Assembly (NCBI RefSeq): GCF_038502225.1
Contig: NW_027195502.1
Location: 1 to 64,000, forward strand
Source: Cherax quadricarinatus
Lineage: Eukaryota; Arthropoda; Malacostraca; Decapoda; Parastacidae
Direction of reading: 5' to 3'
DNA length: 64,000 nucleotides
Shown here: one piece after another, positions 43,958-54,035 of the stretch
Numbering within the stretch: the stretch's first letter is position 1
Layout: every line of letters starts with the position of its first letter
Made by a program: the position numbers and the translations under genes
The notes under the pieces: model-generated
What the model was told of the DNA's origin: nothing
What the model saw: only the letters and a program-made list of their open reading frames with translations
The model's database searches: none

Positions 43958-45565
43958 ATGGCAACTGTCGTAGAGGAACCTATTTCTGCAGGTGATGGAA
44001 ATGAAGATAGCTTCCAGACCTTTAAAAGTAAACAAAAGAGAAAAAGCGAGAAAGGGCTAGAGCGTCGACGTAGTCAGACTCACTTGACTCGTACACAATG
44101 TGATACTAAACGTCCTTGGTGCACAGAGGCTGCAAGAAGTCTTTCTTCAAAGGAAGAATGTGTTAAGCTGAACTTCCCTGACAACACCCCGCTGCCTGCT
44201 AGGTGTGCATGGCTAATGGAAGCTGTAAACAAGCATCCTAACTCAAGGATCCAATTTAGGAAAAACACACACAACTTTGTGTTTGTGGAACAGAATAAAG
44301 AGCTGATTAATGATCTACTTAGTACACCTTATGGGGATATTAAGCTGCTCCGACCTCCATCAGACACTCACCACTTTAAAAAATGGGTCAGTATCATAAT
44401 CTTTGGATACCCTCTCTGCATGGACCCATCCCATCTGACTCTAAGTGAGCATATCATCAAGCCTAAAAGACTTAAAGGAAAATCCCAAATTATTGCCAGT
44501 TGGGTAGGTCCTGTGCCCCTCCCCCGGAATATCTGGGTGCATGGTTTACGTTTCCTAAACATCGAAGTGTACCTACCCCCTAAACGTAGGTGTTACAAAT
44601 GCCAGCACTATGGCCATGTTGCAGTAGACTGTGGAATACTACATTCTTGGTGTGGTAAGTGTGCTGGGAAACATTCCACTAGAGAATGCACAGTAGGCCC
44701 TGACAGCCGAAAATTTAAGTGTATTAACTGTAAAGAAGTTGGGGTTACAGTTTCCCACAAGGACTGCAGTCAGAACCCAAACAACCTTCGATGTAAACCT
44801 GATAACAGTCCTTTAATGGTAACTGAGGATGGGGCCATCCAGTCTACCACAGCCAGATCTGAGACTGAACCTCTGCAAAGTGTGCAAGAACCCCACCTCA
44901 CTGCAAAGGATTCTGGTGATACCAGAATGCCATCACACACACCAGCTGTGGAGGAGCTAGCCATCCCTGCTAGCACATATGGAACTACTGGTCTGCCACT
45001 ACAGATACCTATGGCTACACCTGAATATGGGGATGAGTTTGTCATTTCTCCCAATACACACAACTACAACAGTCAGACGGACACCACACAGGTAACCTCC
45101 CTGGAAATTGGAGATGAGTCAGATGCACAGGACCTACCTGCAATGAATGATGAAACAGAGAACACTAATGTAACCATGGTACCTGTTAAGGTGATAGGTG
45201 TTAAAGAAAGCACTAACCCAGAAGTGCCATCCTCCGGAGAGGCATTGGATTCGCCTGACCTTCCTCATATTATAACAACTTTCCAGAAAAAAATTGAGCA
45301 TCTTGAACAGATCCTGACAAGTTTAATAAATATATGTAATCAGGATGATGCTCTTGAGCATGGTGATGATGTCAAAAGTGCAGCAATCTCCGTTCAGCTT
45401 CCAGCAATTTGTGAGAAAGAAGCCCATAACTCTTGCCTTCAAGACTTGCCTTATCACTGGCTGCCAAAATGCCGAAAAATGCTTAAAAATAAAGGTCCTG
45501 AAGATAAAGACGTACAAACTATGCTATTTGCTCTTAAGTATCTGCACACTGTAGTCAAAGCATAA
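43958..45565 (+). CDS. I-B ORF1: CCHC zinc-knuckle protein
   Basis: 535 residues, ATG at 43,958. ORF1 proteins of I-group LINEs bind element RNA and form the ribonucleoprotein particle. The N-terminal ~200 residues are basic and globular (KLNFPDNTPLPARCAWLMEA, FGYPLCMDPSHL). Residues about 205-275 hold three knuckles: CYKCQHYGHVAVDC (C-x2-C-x4-H-x4-C), CGKCAGKHSTREC (C-x2-C-x3-H-x4-C) and CINCKEVGVTVSHKDC (C-x2-C-x8-H-x2-C). The remaining half is acidic and Ser/Thr-rich with a short coiled-coil-like stretch (TTFQKKIEHLEQILTSLIN, near residue 440). ORF2 starts 45 bp after its stop. The start is supported by the matching N-terminus in I-A. Confidence 0.9.
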   Translation: MATVVEEPISAGDGNEDSFQTFKSKQKRKSEKGLERRRSQTHLTRTQCDTKRPWCTEAARSLSSKEECVKLNFPDNTPLPARCAWLMEAVNKHPNSRIQFRKNTHNFVFVEQNKELINDLLSTPYGDIKLLRPPSDTHHFKKWVSIIIFGYPLCMDPSHLTLSEHIIKPKRLKGKSQIIASWVGPVPLPRNIWVHGLRFLNIEVYLPPKRRCYKCQHYGHVAVDCGILHSWCGKCAGKHSTRECTVGPDSRKFKCINCKEVGVTVSHKDCSQNPNNLRCKPDNSPLMVTEDGAIQSTTARSETEPLQSVQEPHLTAKDSGDTRMPSHTPAVEELAIPASTYGTTGLPLQIPMATPEYGDEFVISPNTHNYNSQTDTTQVTSLEIGDESDAQDLPAMNDETENTNVTMVPVKVIGVKESTNPEVPSSGEALDSPDLPHIITTFQKKIEHLEQILTSLINICNQDDALEHGDDVKSAAISVQLPAICEKEAHNSCLQDLPYHWLPKCRKMLKNKGPEDKDVQTMLFALKYLHTVVKA

Positions 45566-45610
45566 TAGTTTTACCATCTTATGAGCAAGAGATTGTAATA
45601 ACTCACTACA

Positions 45611-48600
45611 ATGGATACATTACAAATCTTTTCATGGAACATTGCTTCCATCAGGAAGCGGTTGCCTGACTTACATCATATTAGTGCAACCAAGAATATT
45701 GATGTCATCTGTTTGCAGGAATGTAGATTGAAAGATGGAGCACCTCCACCAAACTTGCCTGGATATGCAGCTTATAACCTAAGGTCAACCAACTGTTGTG
45801 TGATGTATGTCAGAAAGAGCTTGCCACATTCACTCCTTTCCTTGCAGAGTCGAGTTAACATGCAGTATCATGGTGTCAAAGTATATGCAGGCGATTTTTC
45901 CATAAACATTTTTAATCTCTATGCCCCAGCGAACCAGCTTCGACCTGATGCTTTACCAGATCGCATCAATAGTGAACCTACCATCATTCTTGGAGATTTT
46001 AATGCCAGACATAAGAATATTGGTGGGTCTATAACAAACACCAATGGAACTAAACTAGTGAGATTGCTAAATGAGCATGATAATGTTCGAATTGTGGGCA
46101 CTACTGAGCCTACTCACATATATGGTGGCATACTAGATCTGTGTCTTGGATTTAATACATCATATACGATGCATGACTCTGTCATAGTTGATGATCTTCT
46201 ATCTGATCACTTCCCAAGACTAACAACTGTCAATCTTGATCACATCTCCAGCAATCAAGGAGCTAAATACAGAAGGAGGAAACTTATTCTCAAACCAGAA
46301 CACAGAGACAACTTTATTAACCACTTGGATCAATGGTATAAGAATTACGAGCCCATTGGCACACAAAAATTTAATGATGATTTAATTACCACTATTGAGA
46401 GTGTTCTCACAGATCAAGTGGGCAGGAATAGGAAACAAAAACCCTCCACTATAAATAACAATAAAAACCAATGTAAATACTATAATGATCCACAGCTGCG
46501 CAATCTAACACATGCAGCTAGGAGGATTGGTAAAGCATACCGTGAATGTAGAACCCCAGACCTGCTCAGAACGTTCCAAGCTGCACTAACAAATGCAAGG
46601 AATAGAAAGGAAGAACTTAGGCAACAGGAATGGGAACAGTTTGTTAGTGGATTAAATAGGTCCACCCCTTTGAGTTTGGCTTGGAAAGGTATAAATAAAA
46701 TAACCAGGAAAAAGACTGGCAATGTTGCTCATCCCTTTCCTCTTGAAAAAGCAAATGACCTCATAAATGACTGGTCCAAAACATCCAGGCATGAAAGCCT
46801 TCCATCTCATATTAGAAAAAATTTAGAGAGTACTTCTGAAGAAATGTTGAAACTGATTAATTTTATGAGCCAAAATATTGATGAGAGTGATTGCCTCTTT
46901 ACCGAGTATGAATTAGATAATGCATTAACCAAAGGTCGATCAACTGCTCCTGGAGAGGATGGTATAACCTATGATATTCTCAGAACTCTAAGGCACGTGC
47001 CTGATAACCCTTTGTTGGCACTGTATAATCTCAGTTACATTGAGGGCGTTCTTCCTACTTCCTGGACCAATAGTCTCATTGTGCCTATCCCTAAGCCCCA
47101 ACAGCCTGATACATTTAGGCCGATCTCCTTAACTAGTTGTCTTTGTAAAACTTTTGAAAGAATGATGCTTAACAGACTGTACTACAGAATCAGACATCAA
47201 CTTTCCCCCTACCTCTATGGGTTCATGAAAGGTAAAAGTGTGCAGAACTGTATTTCCACCTTTCTCACTGCACACACCTCTACTAGTTTTACCACTTTTC
47301 TTGATCTAAAATCTGCATTTGATATTGCGAACAGAACCGTTATACTACATGAACTAGCCAAAATGAATATTGGTGGTAGCTTACTCTGCTGGATAATAGG
47401 ATACCTGTCAAATAGAGTATCCTCTGTCCTTTACCAAGGCTTCAGAAGTGATTCTAAAGAAATGTCTTTAGGTACACCGCAGGGAGGAGTTCTTAGTCCC
47501 ATGCTATTTAATATTCTGATTAATGCTCTCCTAAATGCTCTACCTGCCTCACCTAAACATATAGCTATAAGCTATGCTGATGATATCATGATCCATACAA
47601 CAGGGCATAAGAAGATGAATACCATTCTTAATGAAGTTCAAGCAATTTGTAATCGACTAGGCCTCATAATATCTTCCTCTAAAACTAAGATATTAACAAG
47701 CAAACGACATCCCCCACCCATCTATTTGCAGGGTGAAATCATTAGCTACGTTAAAACTTACAGATATCTTGGTGTAGATGTACCCTTTAACAAATCCACT
47801 ATACCACAACTAAACAAGAAATGTAAAGCTAGGCTAAATGCTCTCAAAGCTGTTGCTGGCTACAATCCCAACTATGGTGCAAATGTGAGAATCGTGAGAA
47901 TGATGTACATAGCCTATGTTAGGTCCTTAATTGATTATGCTGCTCCCATGTTGATATTAGCTAGAGAAAGTTCTCTCCGACCCTTGGAGTTAATGCAAAA
48001 TGAAGCTCTCAGGATTATTCTTGGCTGTCCCAGATCTACAAAAGTTCTTAACATGAGGAAGGAGCTTGGTATTTCTAGTATCAGTGATAGGATTGTTGAA
48101 ATTAACACTGTACTCGGTATTAGAATGTTGAGAAACGAACCAGACACTGTCACAGTGAATCTTACCAAGTGTCTAGAGGTAAATACACACAGATCTAAAT
48201 GGATTGTGAAAACGTGCAATTGCATTAAGTTTTATAACCTGCATGAACTGTATCACTGTAGGCAACAAGAGCATTTCACCCCTCCATGGAAGATGTGTTC
48301 ATTTAATATCACATACCTACAAGTCCCTCCCAAGAAGCTCATTGCTAGTAATCCCTTCCTTAAATCTCTTGTTAGAGCAACTGCTCAAGAAGAAATTTCT
48401 CACCTAGCTGGTAGTAACAAGTTATCACAAGTTATATACACTGATGGATCTAAACAGGAGTCTTCTGGCAGGGCTGCATCTGCTCTTGTTGCCACCTCCC
48501 TAGTTAAGAACGATAATAAATTTGTTGAGTTAGGCATAAGAATTAACAACTGGGCGTCTACACTGCAAACTGAATTGTTTGCAATCCTAATGGCGCTAAA

Positions 48601-49285
48601 GCTAACCTATGACACTGAGCTTGACTCTATCATCATTACTGATTCTATGTCATCATTGAAGGCTCTTGGCTCATATAATGACTCCAACAACATGCTCATT
48701 GGGGAAGCCAGGTATAGATACTCAAAAATTAGGGACAAAGGAATTAATGTACAATTGCTATGGATCCCATCACACATTGGATTACTCCTTCATGATAAAG
48801 TTGATATGTTAGCCAAGAAGAGTATCGAGAAGGAGAATGTAGAATATAACTTTGGTATAACTGTGTCTAGCATTAGGAATAATATTAGGAGAGAAGTAAA
48901 TAATGAAAATGATTGTTATAGGAATGCAGTTAGAAGCCTGAGTAGATCTATAACCCACTATGATAACATGAACGTAGATAAGTATGTTTATGGAGCAACT
49001 TGCAATGTGAACAGACTGACTGATGTTGTAGTGGCCAGGCTTAGGCTTGGTTACAAGTACTTCTGGCAGTTTGGGAGACACACAGATGATGATCAAACTA
49101 AATGTAAATTATGTGATCAGGCATATGGTCACTCTCTTGAACACTATGTGCTTAATTGTCCACTTATTGAGGAATACAGAGACAGACAGTATAATAACCT
49201 ATGTGACATGTCAAGATATCTTATTAATGAAAATAAGATACCAGATATACTAAGCAAATTTCCTAAATTTGCTTGTAACAGATAA
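45611..49285 (+). CDS. I-B ORF2: endonuclease, reverse transcriptase, RNase H
   Basis: 1,224 residues, uninterrupted. Endonuclease: SWNIAS (N10), CLQECR (E37), ILGDFNARHKN, SDHFPR. Reverse transcriptase: TAPGEDGITYDIL, RPISLTSCLCKTFERM, FLDLKSAFD (near residue 565), GTPQGGVLSPMLFNILINAL, YADD at residues 655-658 and YRYLGVDV. RNase H: YTDGS (near 943), TELFAILMAL, ITDSMSSLKAL and WIPSHIG...DKVDMLAKK, giving the D-E-D-H-D set. C-terminal zinc finger CKLCDQAYGHSLEHYVLNC (C-x2-C-x9-H-x4-C). This would nick target DNA, copy element RNA and remove RNA from the hybrid. All catalytic residues checked are present. Group I rather than Jockey, because RNase H is present. Confidence 0.93.
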   Translation: MDTLQIFSWNIASIRKRLPDLHHISATKNIDVICLQECRLKDGAPPPNLPGYAAYNLRSTNCCVMYVRKSLPHSLLSLQSRVNMQYHGVKVYAGDFSINIFNLYAPANQLRPDALPDRINSEPTIILGDFNARHKNIGGSITNTNGTKLVRLLNEHDNVRIVGTTEPTHIYGGILDLCLGFNTSYTMHDSVIVDDLLSDHFPRLTTVNLDHISSNQGAKYRRRKLILKPEHRDNFINHLDQWYKNYEPIGTQKFNDDLITTIESVLTDQVGRNRKQKPSTINNNKNQCKYYNDPQLRNLTHAARRIGKAYRECRTPDLLRTFQAALTNARNRKEELRQQEWEQFVSGLNRSTPLSLAWKGINKITRKKTGNVAHPFPLEKANDLINDWSKTSRHESLPSHIRKNLESTSEEMLKLINFMSQNIDESDCLFTEYELDNALTKGRSTAPGEDGITYDILRTLRHVPDNPLLALYNLSYIEGVLPTSWTNSLIVPIPKPQQPDTFRPISLTSCLCKTFERMMLNRLYYRIRHQLSPYLYGFMKGKSVQNCISTFLTAHTSTSFTTFLDLKSAFDIANRTVILHELAKMNIGGSLLCWIIGYLSNRVSSVLYQGFRSDSKEMSLGTPQGGVLSPMLFNILINALLNALPASPKHIAISYADDIMIHTTGHKKMNTILNEVQAICNRLGLIISSSKTKILTSKRHPPPIYLQGEIISYVKTYRYLGVDVPFNKSTIPQLNKKCKARLNALKAVAGYNPNYGANVRIVRMMYIAYVRSLIDYAAPMLILARESSLRPLELMQNEALRIILGCPRSTKVLNMRKELGISSISDRIVEINTVLGIRMLRNEPDTVTVNLTKCLEVNTHRSKWIVKTCNCIKFYNLHELYHCRQQEHFTPPWKMCSFNITYLQVPPKKLIASNPFLKSLVRATAQEEISHLAGSNKLSQVIYTDGSKQESSGRAASALVATSLVKNDNKFVELGIRINNWASTLQTELFAILMALKLTYDTELDSIIITDSMSSLKALGSYNDSNNMLIGEARYRYSKIRDKGINVQLLWIPSHIGLLLHDKVDMLAKKSIEKENVEYNFGITVSSIRNNIRREVNNENDCYRNAVRSLSRSITHYDNMNVDKYVYGATCNVNRLTDVVVARLRLGYKYFWQFGRHTDDDQTKCKLCDQAYGHSLEHYVLNCPLIEEYRDRQYNNLCDMSRYLINENKIPDILSKFPKFACNR

Positions 49286-49443
49286 GTGAACTATAGATAT
49301 GTAGATATAAATCCATATGTATTCCTGTTAACCCTTTGGGGCCTAGTTCCTAGGCCTTTTGTGTATCCATATGCTCTCGCGCTACCGTCCACAGGATGGA
49401 TATGGGGTGCACAATAAACTAGCCACTTCGGTGGCAAAATCTA
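49286..49443 (+). other. I-B 3' UTR with two hairpins
   Basis: The last 80 bp fold well: CCATAT...ATATGG (about 49,367-49,404) and GCCAC-TTCG-GTGGC (49,422-49,435), a perfect stem closed by a TTCG loop. AATAAA lies at 49,413-49,418. LINE reverse transcriptases often recognise structured 3' ends, so this is a reasonable docking signal (inference). Confidence 0.65.
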
Positions 49444-49445
49444 AT

Positions 49446-50573
49446 CTTTATGCTATGATCAAACAGCAACAGACTGTTGCTAAACAATGTATCAATTGTA
49501 AGACCTCAGGAGTCACAGCAGCTCATGCTGACTGCAGTGTGACGGCTGATCGCATCGCAGCCAACCGCACTTCACCCTGTACCCCTCATAATGGCCCCCC
49601 AGGACTACCAGGTACCTCGGGTCTGAATACTGGCTCATGCCTGCCCTCAGACAATGGGGTTGAGCACCTCACCTGGGGAGCACGTCAACAGACCTCCATC
49701 ACATCGGCTGTCAATACCAGCCTAGCTGAGTCAGCTGACAGTCAGCCAAATAGCTCAGCTGACCGGGACTTCACGTCTCCAGATGTTCCAAGTCTTGCTC
49801 CTGTGGTATACAACCTGATGTCGCGCATAAAAATACTGGAAACACAACAATTTCTCCTGAAACAACAACTTGAACAACACAAGGAAAGATGTGTAGAGTG
49901 TACCAATAACAAGATTGTCACAATTTATGAAAGCAAGTGTAAGGCTGCTGAACAAGGTGGCGGTGGTGTTCTTAATCACAGTAATGACGAATATAATACT
50001 TGTGTTGATAACTGTAGTGAGCATCATAACGAAGGCTATGGTGTCAATGATGTTAGTAATAGTGATGAGCGTAATTTAAGTGGTGGTGAAGAGTGTGATG
50101 AGAGCGGTGGTGTCTATAATGTTAGTAATAGTGATGAGCGTAATTTAAGTGGTGGTGAAGAGTGTGATGAGAGCGGTGGTGTCTATAATGTTAGTAATAG
50201 TGATGAGCGTAATATAAGTGGTGGTGCAGAGTGTGATGAGGTTAGTCACATAGGCATTAATGTTGAATACAATACTGTTGACAAATGTAATGAACACAAT
50301 GTTGGTAGTGGCGCTGGTGATGACAGTTGTAGTGTTGCGTGTAATGTTAGTGGAGGAGGGAATGTGAGTGGTGGTGTCACCTATCATACATTCACACATA
50401 AACAGCGTCATGCTCTGGGTTTACGAAGACTCCCACGAGGCCTTACAACTGGAGGTGCACTTACAAAACTCATGGACAAGAGTAGCACTGTTGACATTGA
50501 TAAGGTCTGCTATTTATATGAACAATTTTTTCATTATGCTGAGAAACTCGGCAAGATCCCAGGACTACTATAA
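49446..50573 (+). pseudogene. I-A ORF1, C-terminal part
   Basis: The frame resumes with QQQTVAKQCINCKTSGVTAA, matching the third knuckle of I-B ORF1 (KCINCKEVGVTVSHKDC). It continues through a Ser-rich linker, a coiled-coil-like stretch (RIKILETQQFLLKQQLEQHK) and three tandem 22-residue repeats (GVYNVSNSDERNLSGGEECD, about 50,042-50,240). The C-terminus is VTYHTFTHKQRHALGLRRLP, GALTKLMDKSS and YEQFFHYAEKLGKIPGLL. The TAA stop at 50,571-50,573 overlaps the ORF2 start. I-B lacks the 22-residue repeats. Confidence 0.82.
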
Positions 50574-53500
50574 TGGATCAAAACTCGTATAAACTTTCTA
50601 TATTAAGCTGGAATATTGCATCACTTAGAAAAAGACTTCCTGAACTTCATCATAAAGTAACCACCGAACCCATTGATGTTGTGTGTCTACAAGAGTGCAG
50701 AGTCCCTGAAAAATCCCAACCCCCTAAATTACCATCATTTGTTGCATACAACCTCAAATCTACTAACTCTTGTGTTCTATATATTAAAAAATCACTTCCC
50801 CATCAACTTCTTGCACACAAGAAAACAGAGGGGCTACAATATCACGGTGTTAGGATTTATATAGGGAACTCTGCTCTCAACATATTTAACTTGTATGCTC
50901 CTGCTGATAAATTTAATTACTTGGAGCTCCCAACTTGTGCTCATTCTGAGCCTACTCTTATTATTGGCGATTACAATGCGAGACACAAAAGCATTGGAAA
51001 CTCACAGTTTGGTAATAGTAATGGCAATCAACTGTTGTCACTCTTAAACAGTCATGATAATGTCCAAATTGTAGGTGACCTTGAACCCACACATATCTAT
51101 GGAGGCATCCTTGATCTGTGCCTGGGCTTCAACATTACTTCTGCCAGCTGTGAGTCTTCCATTGTAACAGATATAGCGTCTGATCATTTCCCTAGGCTAA
51201 CCTCTCTAGATATTGGTAATACTATCCTTCCTGGTGGGATATTCAAACGGAAACGTTTTAATGTTCCCACAGATCAGCATGATGACTTTGTTGCACATGT
51301 GACTGACTGGTATAATTCCTATGAGTGTTCCTCTGTAGAGACCTTTAACAATGATCTTGTGAGCAGTATTCAGAACTACTTAGAGCCGCCACTGAAACCT
51401 CTTGGTACTCTAAACCCAACAAACTTCCATAATAATCATACCTCCTTCAAAAACCATACTTATTACAATGATTCTAAACTTCGTACACTGAAACGTACTG
51501 CTCGCAGACTAGGCCTAGCCTATTGAAAACATCGTACCCCTGGAATGCTGAGGCTCTTCCAAACTGCCCTTGCTGCTGCCAGAGAGCGTATGACAGAGCT
51601 GCGGCAAACCTACTGGGAAAAATTTGTCAACGGTCTTAATGCTCACACCCCACTTAGCCGGGCATGGAGGGACATAAATAGAATTAAGGGTAACAGAACT
51701 GGGCAGATCGCGCACCCTCATCCCTTGCATAGGGCGAATGAGTTAGTCTGTGCTTGGGCTGCTACATCTAGCTATGACAATCTCCCCAGTACCACACAGG
51801 CAAAATTAAATGACAAATATGATGCAAGGGAGAGACTTGTTTGCTTTATGCTCAGTAAGGCAGATGATTGCAACATTCCTTTCACTAATTATGAACTTGA
51901 TGCAGCGCTAACTAAGGGCAACTCCACGTCGCCTGGTGAGGATGATATTACTTACAACATACTCAGATTGCTGTGTCGAGTACCAGGTAATCCATTACTT
52001 GAATTATATAACATGAGCTATGTAACTGGGGAGCTCCCTCAATCTTGGACCAACAGCCTCATCATTCCAATTCCTAAGCCCAATCAACAAAATGCATTTC
52101 GCCCAATATCTCTTACTAGCTGTTTGTGTAAAACATTTGAGAGAATGATTCTTAATCGTCTCATGTACAGAATCAAACAATTTTTGTCTCCCTGGTTACA
52201 TGGTTTCATGCATGGAAGGAGCGTGCATCATTGCATAGCCACCTTTCTCACCCTGCACACTGACAGCTCCTACACTACCTTCCTTGACCTTAAATCCGCT
52301 TTCGATGTAGCGAACCGACATGTAATAATTAGTGAACTTGCCAGAATGGATGTTGGAGGATGGCTTCTCCGCTGGATTAAAGGCTACCTGTCCAACAGAA
52401 AATCGTCTGTGTTGTTCCAGGGACATAGAAGTGTAACTAAAGATTTTGAATTAGGAACCCCACAGGGAGGTGTGCTCAGTCCCACACTGTTCAATATTCT
52501 AATTAATGCATTACTTAATGCTAAGCCTAGTCAGCCCCATAATTATGTGATTAGTTTTGCTGATGATATAATGATTCACACCACCGGATTCTCCAACACC
52601 CAAAACATTCTTAATCATGTACTAGCCTCGTGTCAGGACCTGGGGTTGATAATCTCTACTGATAAAACAAAGATACTCAATAGGCGTCCTCCTCGACAGA
52701 GAGGCACAGTTCGTCAGATCCAATTGCATGATGGGTCTCTTCTAGAATATGTAAGCAGATACAGGTATCTAGGCTTTGAGGTTCCACTACTTGGACCTGT
52801 TGTAACAAGACTTAGTCGCCAATACAAAGAACGACTAAGAGCACTTAGAGTTGTGGCAGGGCTTCACCCCAGGTATGGTGCTAATGTTAAAATTGTGAAA
52901 ATGATGTATCTTGCTTATATTAGATCATTGGTTGATTATGCTGCGCCACTACTTGCTCTTGTGTCTGACTGGAAGCTTTGAGGGCTGGAAAAACTGCAGA
53001 ACGAAGCAATGAGGATCATCCTAGGATGCCCTCGTACTGCCAAAATTTTAAATATGCAAAAAGAACTTGATATTCCAAGCATCAGAGATCGTGTTACTGA
53101 AAGAAATATCCTAATTGGGGTTAATATGCTCAGGCAAGCTCATTCAAACCCCTGCACAGAAGCCCTCCAAACTTTCCTCAGCACTGAACACTCCTCCAGA
53201 TGGATCGAAAAGACTGGAACCGACCTCCGCATGAATCAGATACATGATCTATGTCAAGTAAGGCAACAGCAGCACTTCTCCGCTCCATGGAATATTACCC
53301 CATTCCAAACTACCATTCCTCCATTTCCCCCCAAACTACTTCTTAAATCACAACCAAAACTTCGCCTTGAAGCCAAACATGAGGCCTTAAGCTGTATTGA
53401 TAACTTAGTCACACAGCACACACTCTCGCAAATTATTTACGTTGATGGTTCTGTTCACCAATCCACTGGTGCAGCTGGTAGTGCTGCTGTTGACGTACAG

Positions 53501-53944
53501 AGTGATGGCTCTCTTAAGGAAATTGGAGCACGCATCAATAATTGGGCCTCTACCCTTCAGACAGAACTGTTTGCCATACTCCTTGCACTGAAATGCATCT
53601 ATGTATCAAAGATTGACAGTTTAATTGTAACTGATTCTCTGTCATCCATAAATGCTCTCAACTCATTAAGCATAAATTGTGGCATGCTTGTGTCAGAAGC
53701 CAGACACAGGTATGGTAGGATTGTGGACAGTGGAGTCAGAGTGCACATGCTGTGGATTCCATCTCACATTGGTCTTCAGATGCATGATAGAACTGATAAA
53801 TTGGCTAAGCTGTATGCTTTCAAAGAGGGAGTAGATTACAATCTTGGCTTGTCAGGTAGTAGTTTGAGAACAATAATACGAAAAGAACTTCAGCTGAATT
53901 TTATGGACTTAAGGCTCAGGGAGATTGACACCAGTGAGTCCATC
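50573..53944 (+). pseudogene. I-A ORF2 with two TGA stops, truncated in RNase H
   Basis: ATG at 50,573, in the TAATG overlap with ORF1. The sequence is collinear with I-B ORF2: WNIASLRKRLPEL, CLQECRVP, IIGDYNARHKS, SDHFPRL; reverse transcriptase PGEDDITYNIL, RPISLTSCLCKTFERM, FLDLKSAFD, GTPQGGVLSP, FADD at 52,556-52,567; RNase H YVDGSVHQSTG, TELFAILLAL, VTDSLSSINAL, WIPSHIG. In-frame TGA stops lie at 51,524-51,526 and 52,979-52,981, each where I-B has Arg. No frameshift occurs. The frame ends at about 53,944, where a family D LINE is inserted, so the C-terminal zinc finger is missing. Confidence 0.88.
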
Positions 53945-53949
53945 TGTGT

Positions 53950-53985
53950 GTGTGTACTCACCTATTTGTACTCACCTATTTGTGG
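53950..53985 (-). repeat. Family D terminal repeat
   Basis: GTACTCACCTATTT occurs twice in a row on the plus strand (AAATAGGTGAGTAC on the sense strand), then merges into a GT/CA run. It contains AGGTGAGT, a consensus-like 5' splice site. Confidence 0.8.
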
Positions 53986-54035
53986 TTGCAGGGGTCGAGT
54001 CATAGCTCCTGGCCCCGCCTCTTCACTGATTGCTA

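Larger units (their letters stand above)
40503..49443 (+). mobile_element. I-group LINE copy I-B, apparently full length
   Basis: It begins at the CGGCTGAGTGG word and has a 3.45 kb 5' UTR, two open ORFs and a 160 bp 3' UTR. It sits inside ORF1 of I-A. ORF1 (CCHC knuckles) plus ORF2 (endonuclease, reverse transcriptase, RNase H, zinc finger) is the I-group architecture. No stop or frameshift interrupts either ORF, which makes it the best candidate for a recently active element in this window. A target-site duplication was not found by eye. Confidence 0.85.
38615..53944 (+). mobile_element. I-group LINE copy I-A, interrupted twice
   Basis: The pieces are collinear: 5' UTR (38,615-39,872), ORF1 N-terminal part (39,873-40,502), ORF1 C-terminal part (about 49,446-50,573) and ORF2 (50,573-53,944). 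The I-B element splits ORF1, and a family D LINE ends ORF2 inside the RNase H region. The 3' end of I-A is not seen downstream of 58 kb. Apart from the insertions, only two stops (both TGA) damage the coding parts. The order of events is: family G copy, then I-A, then I-B and the family D copy, whose relative order cannot be told. Confidence 0.8.

Noticed and set aside
40503..49446. Target-site duplication of I-B
   Set aside because: CAGTC before the element and CTAATC after it share too few bases to be convincing.
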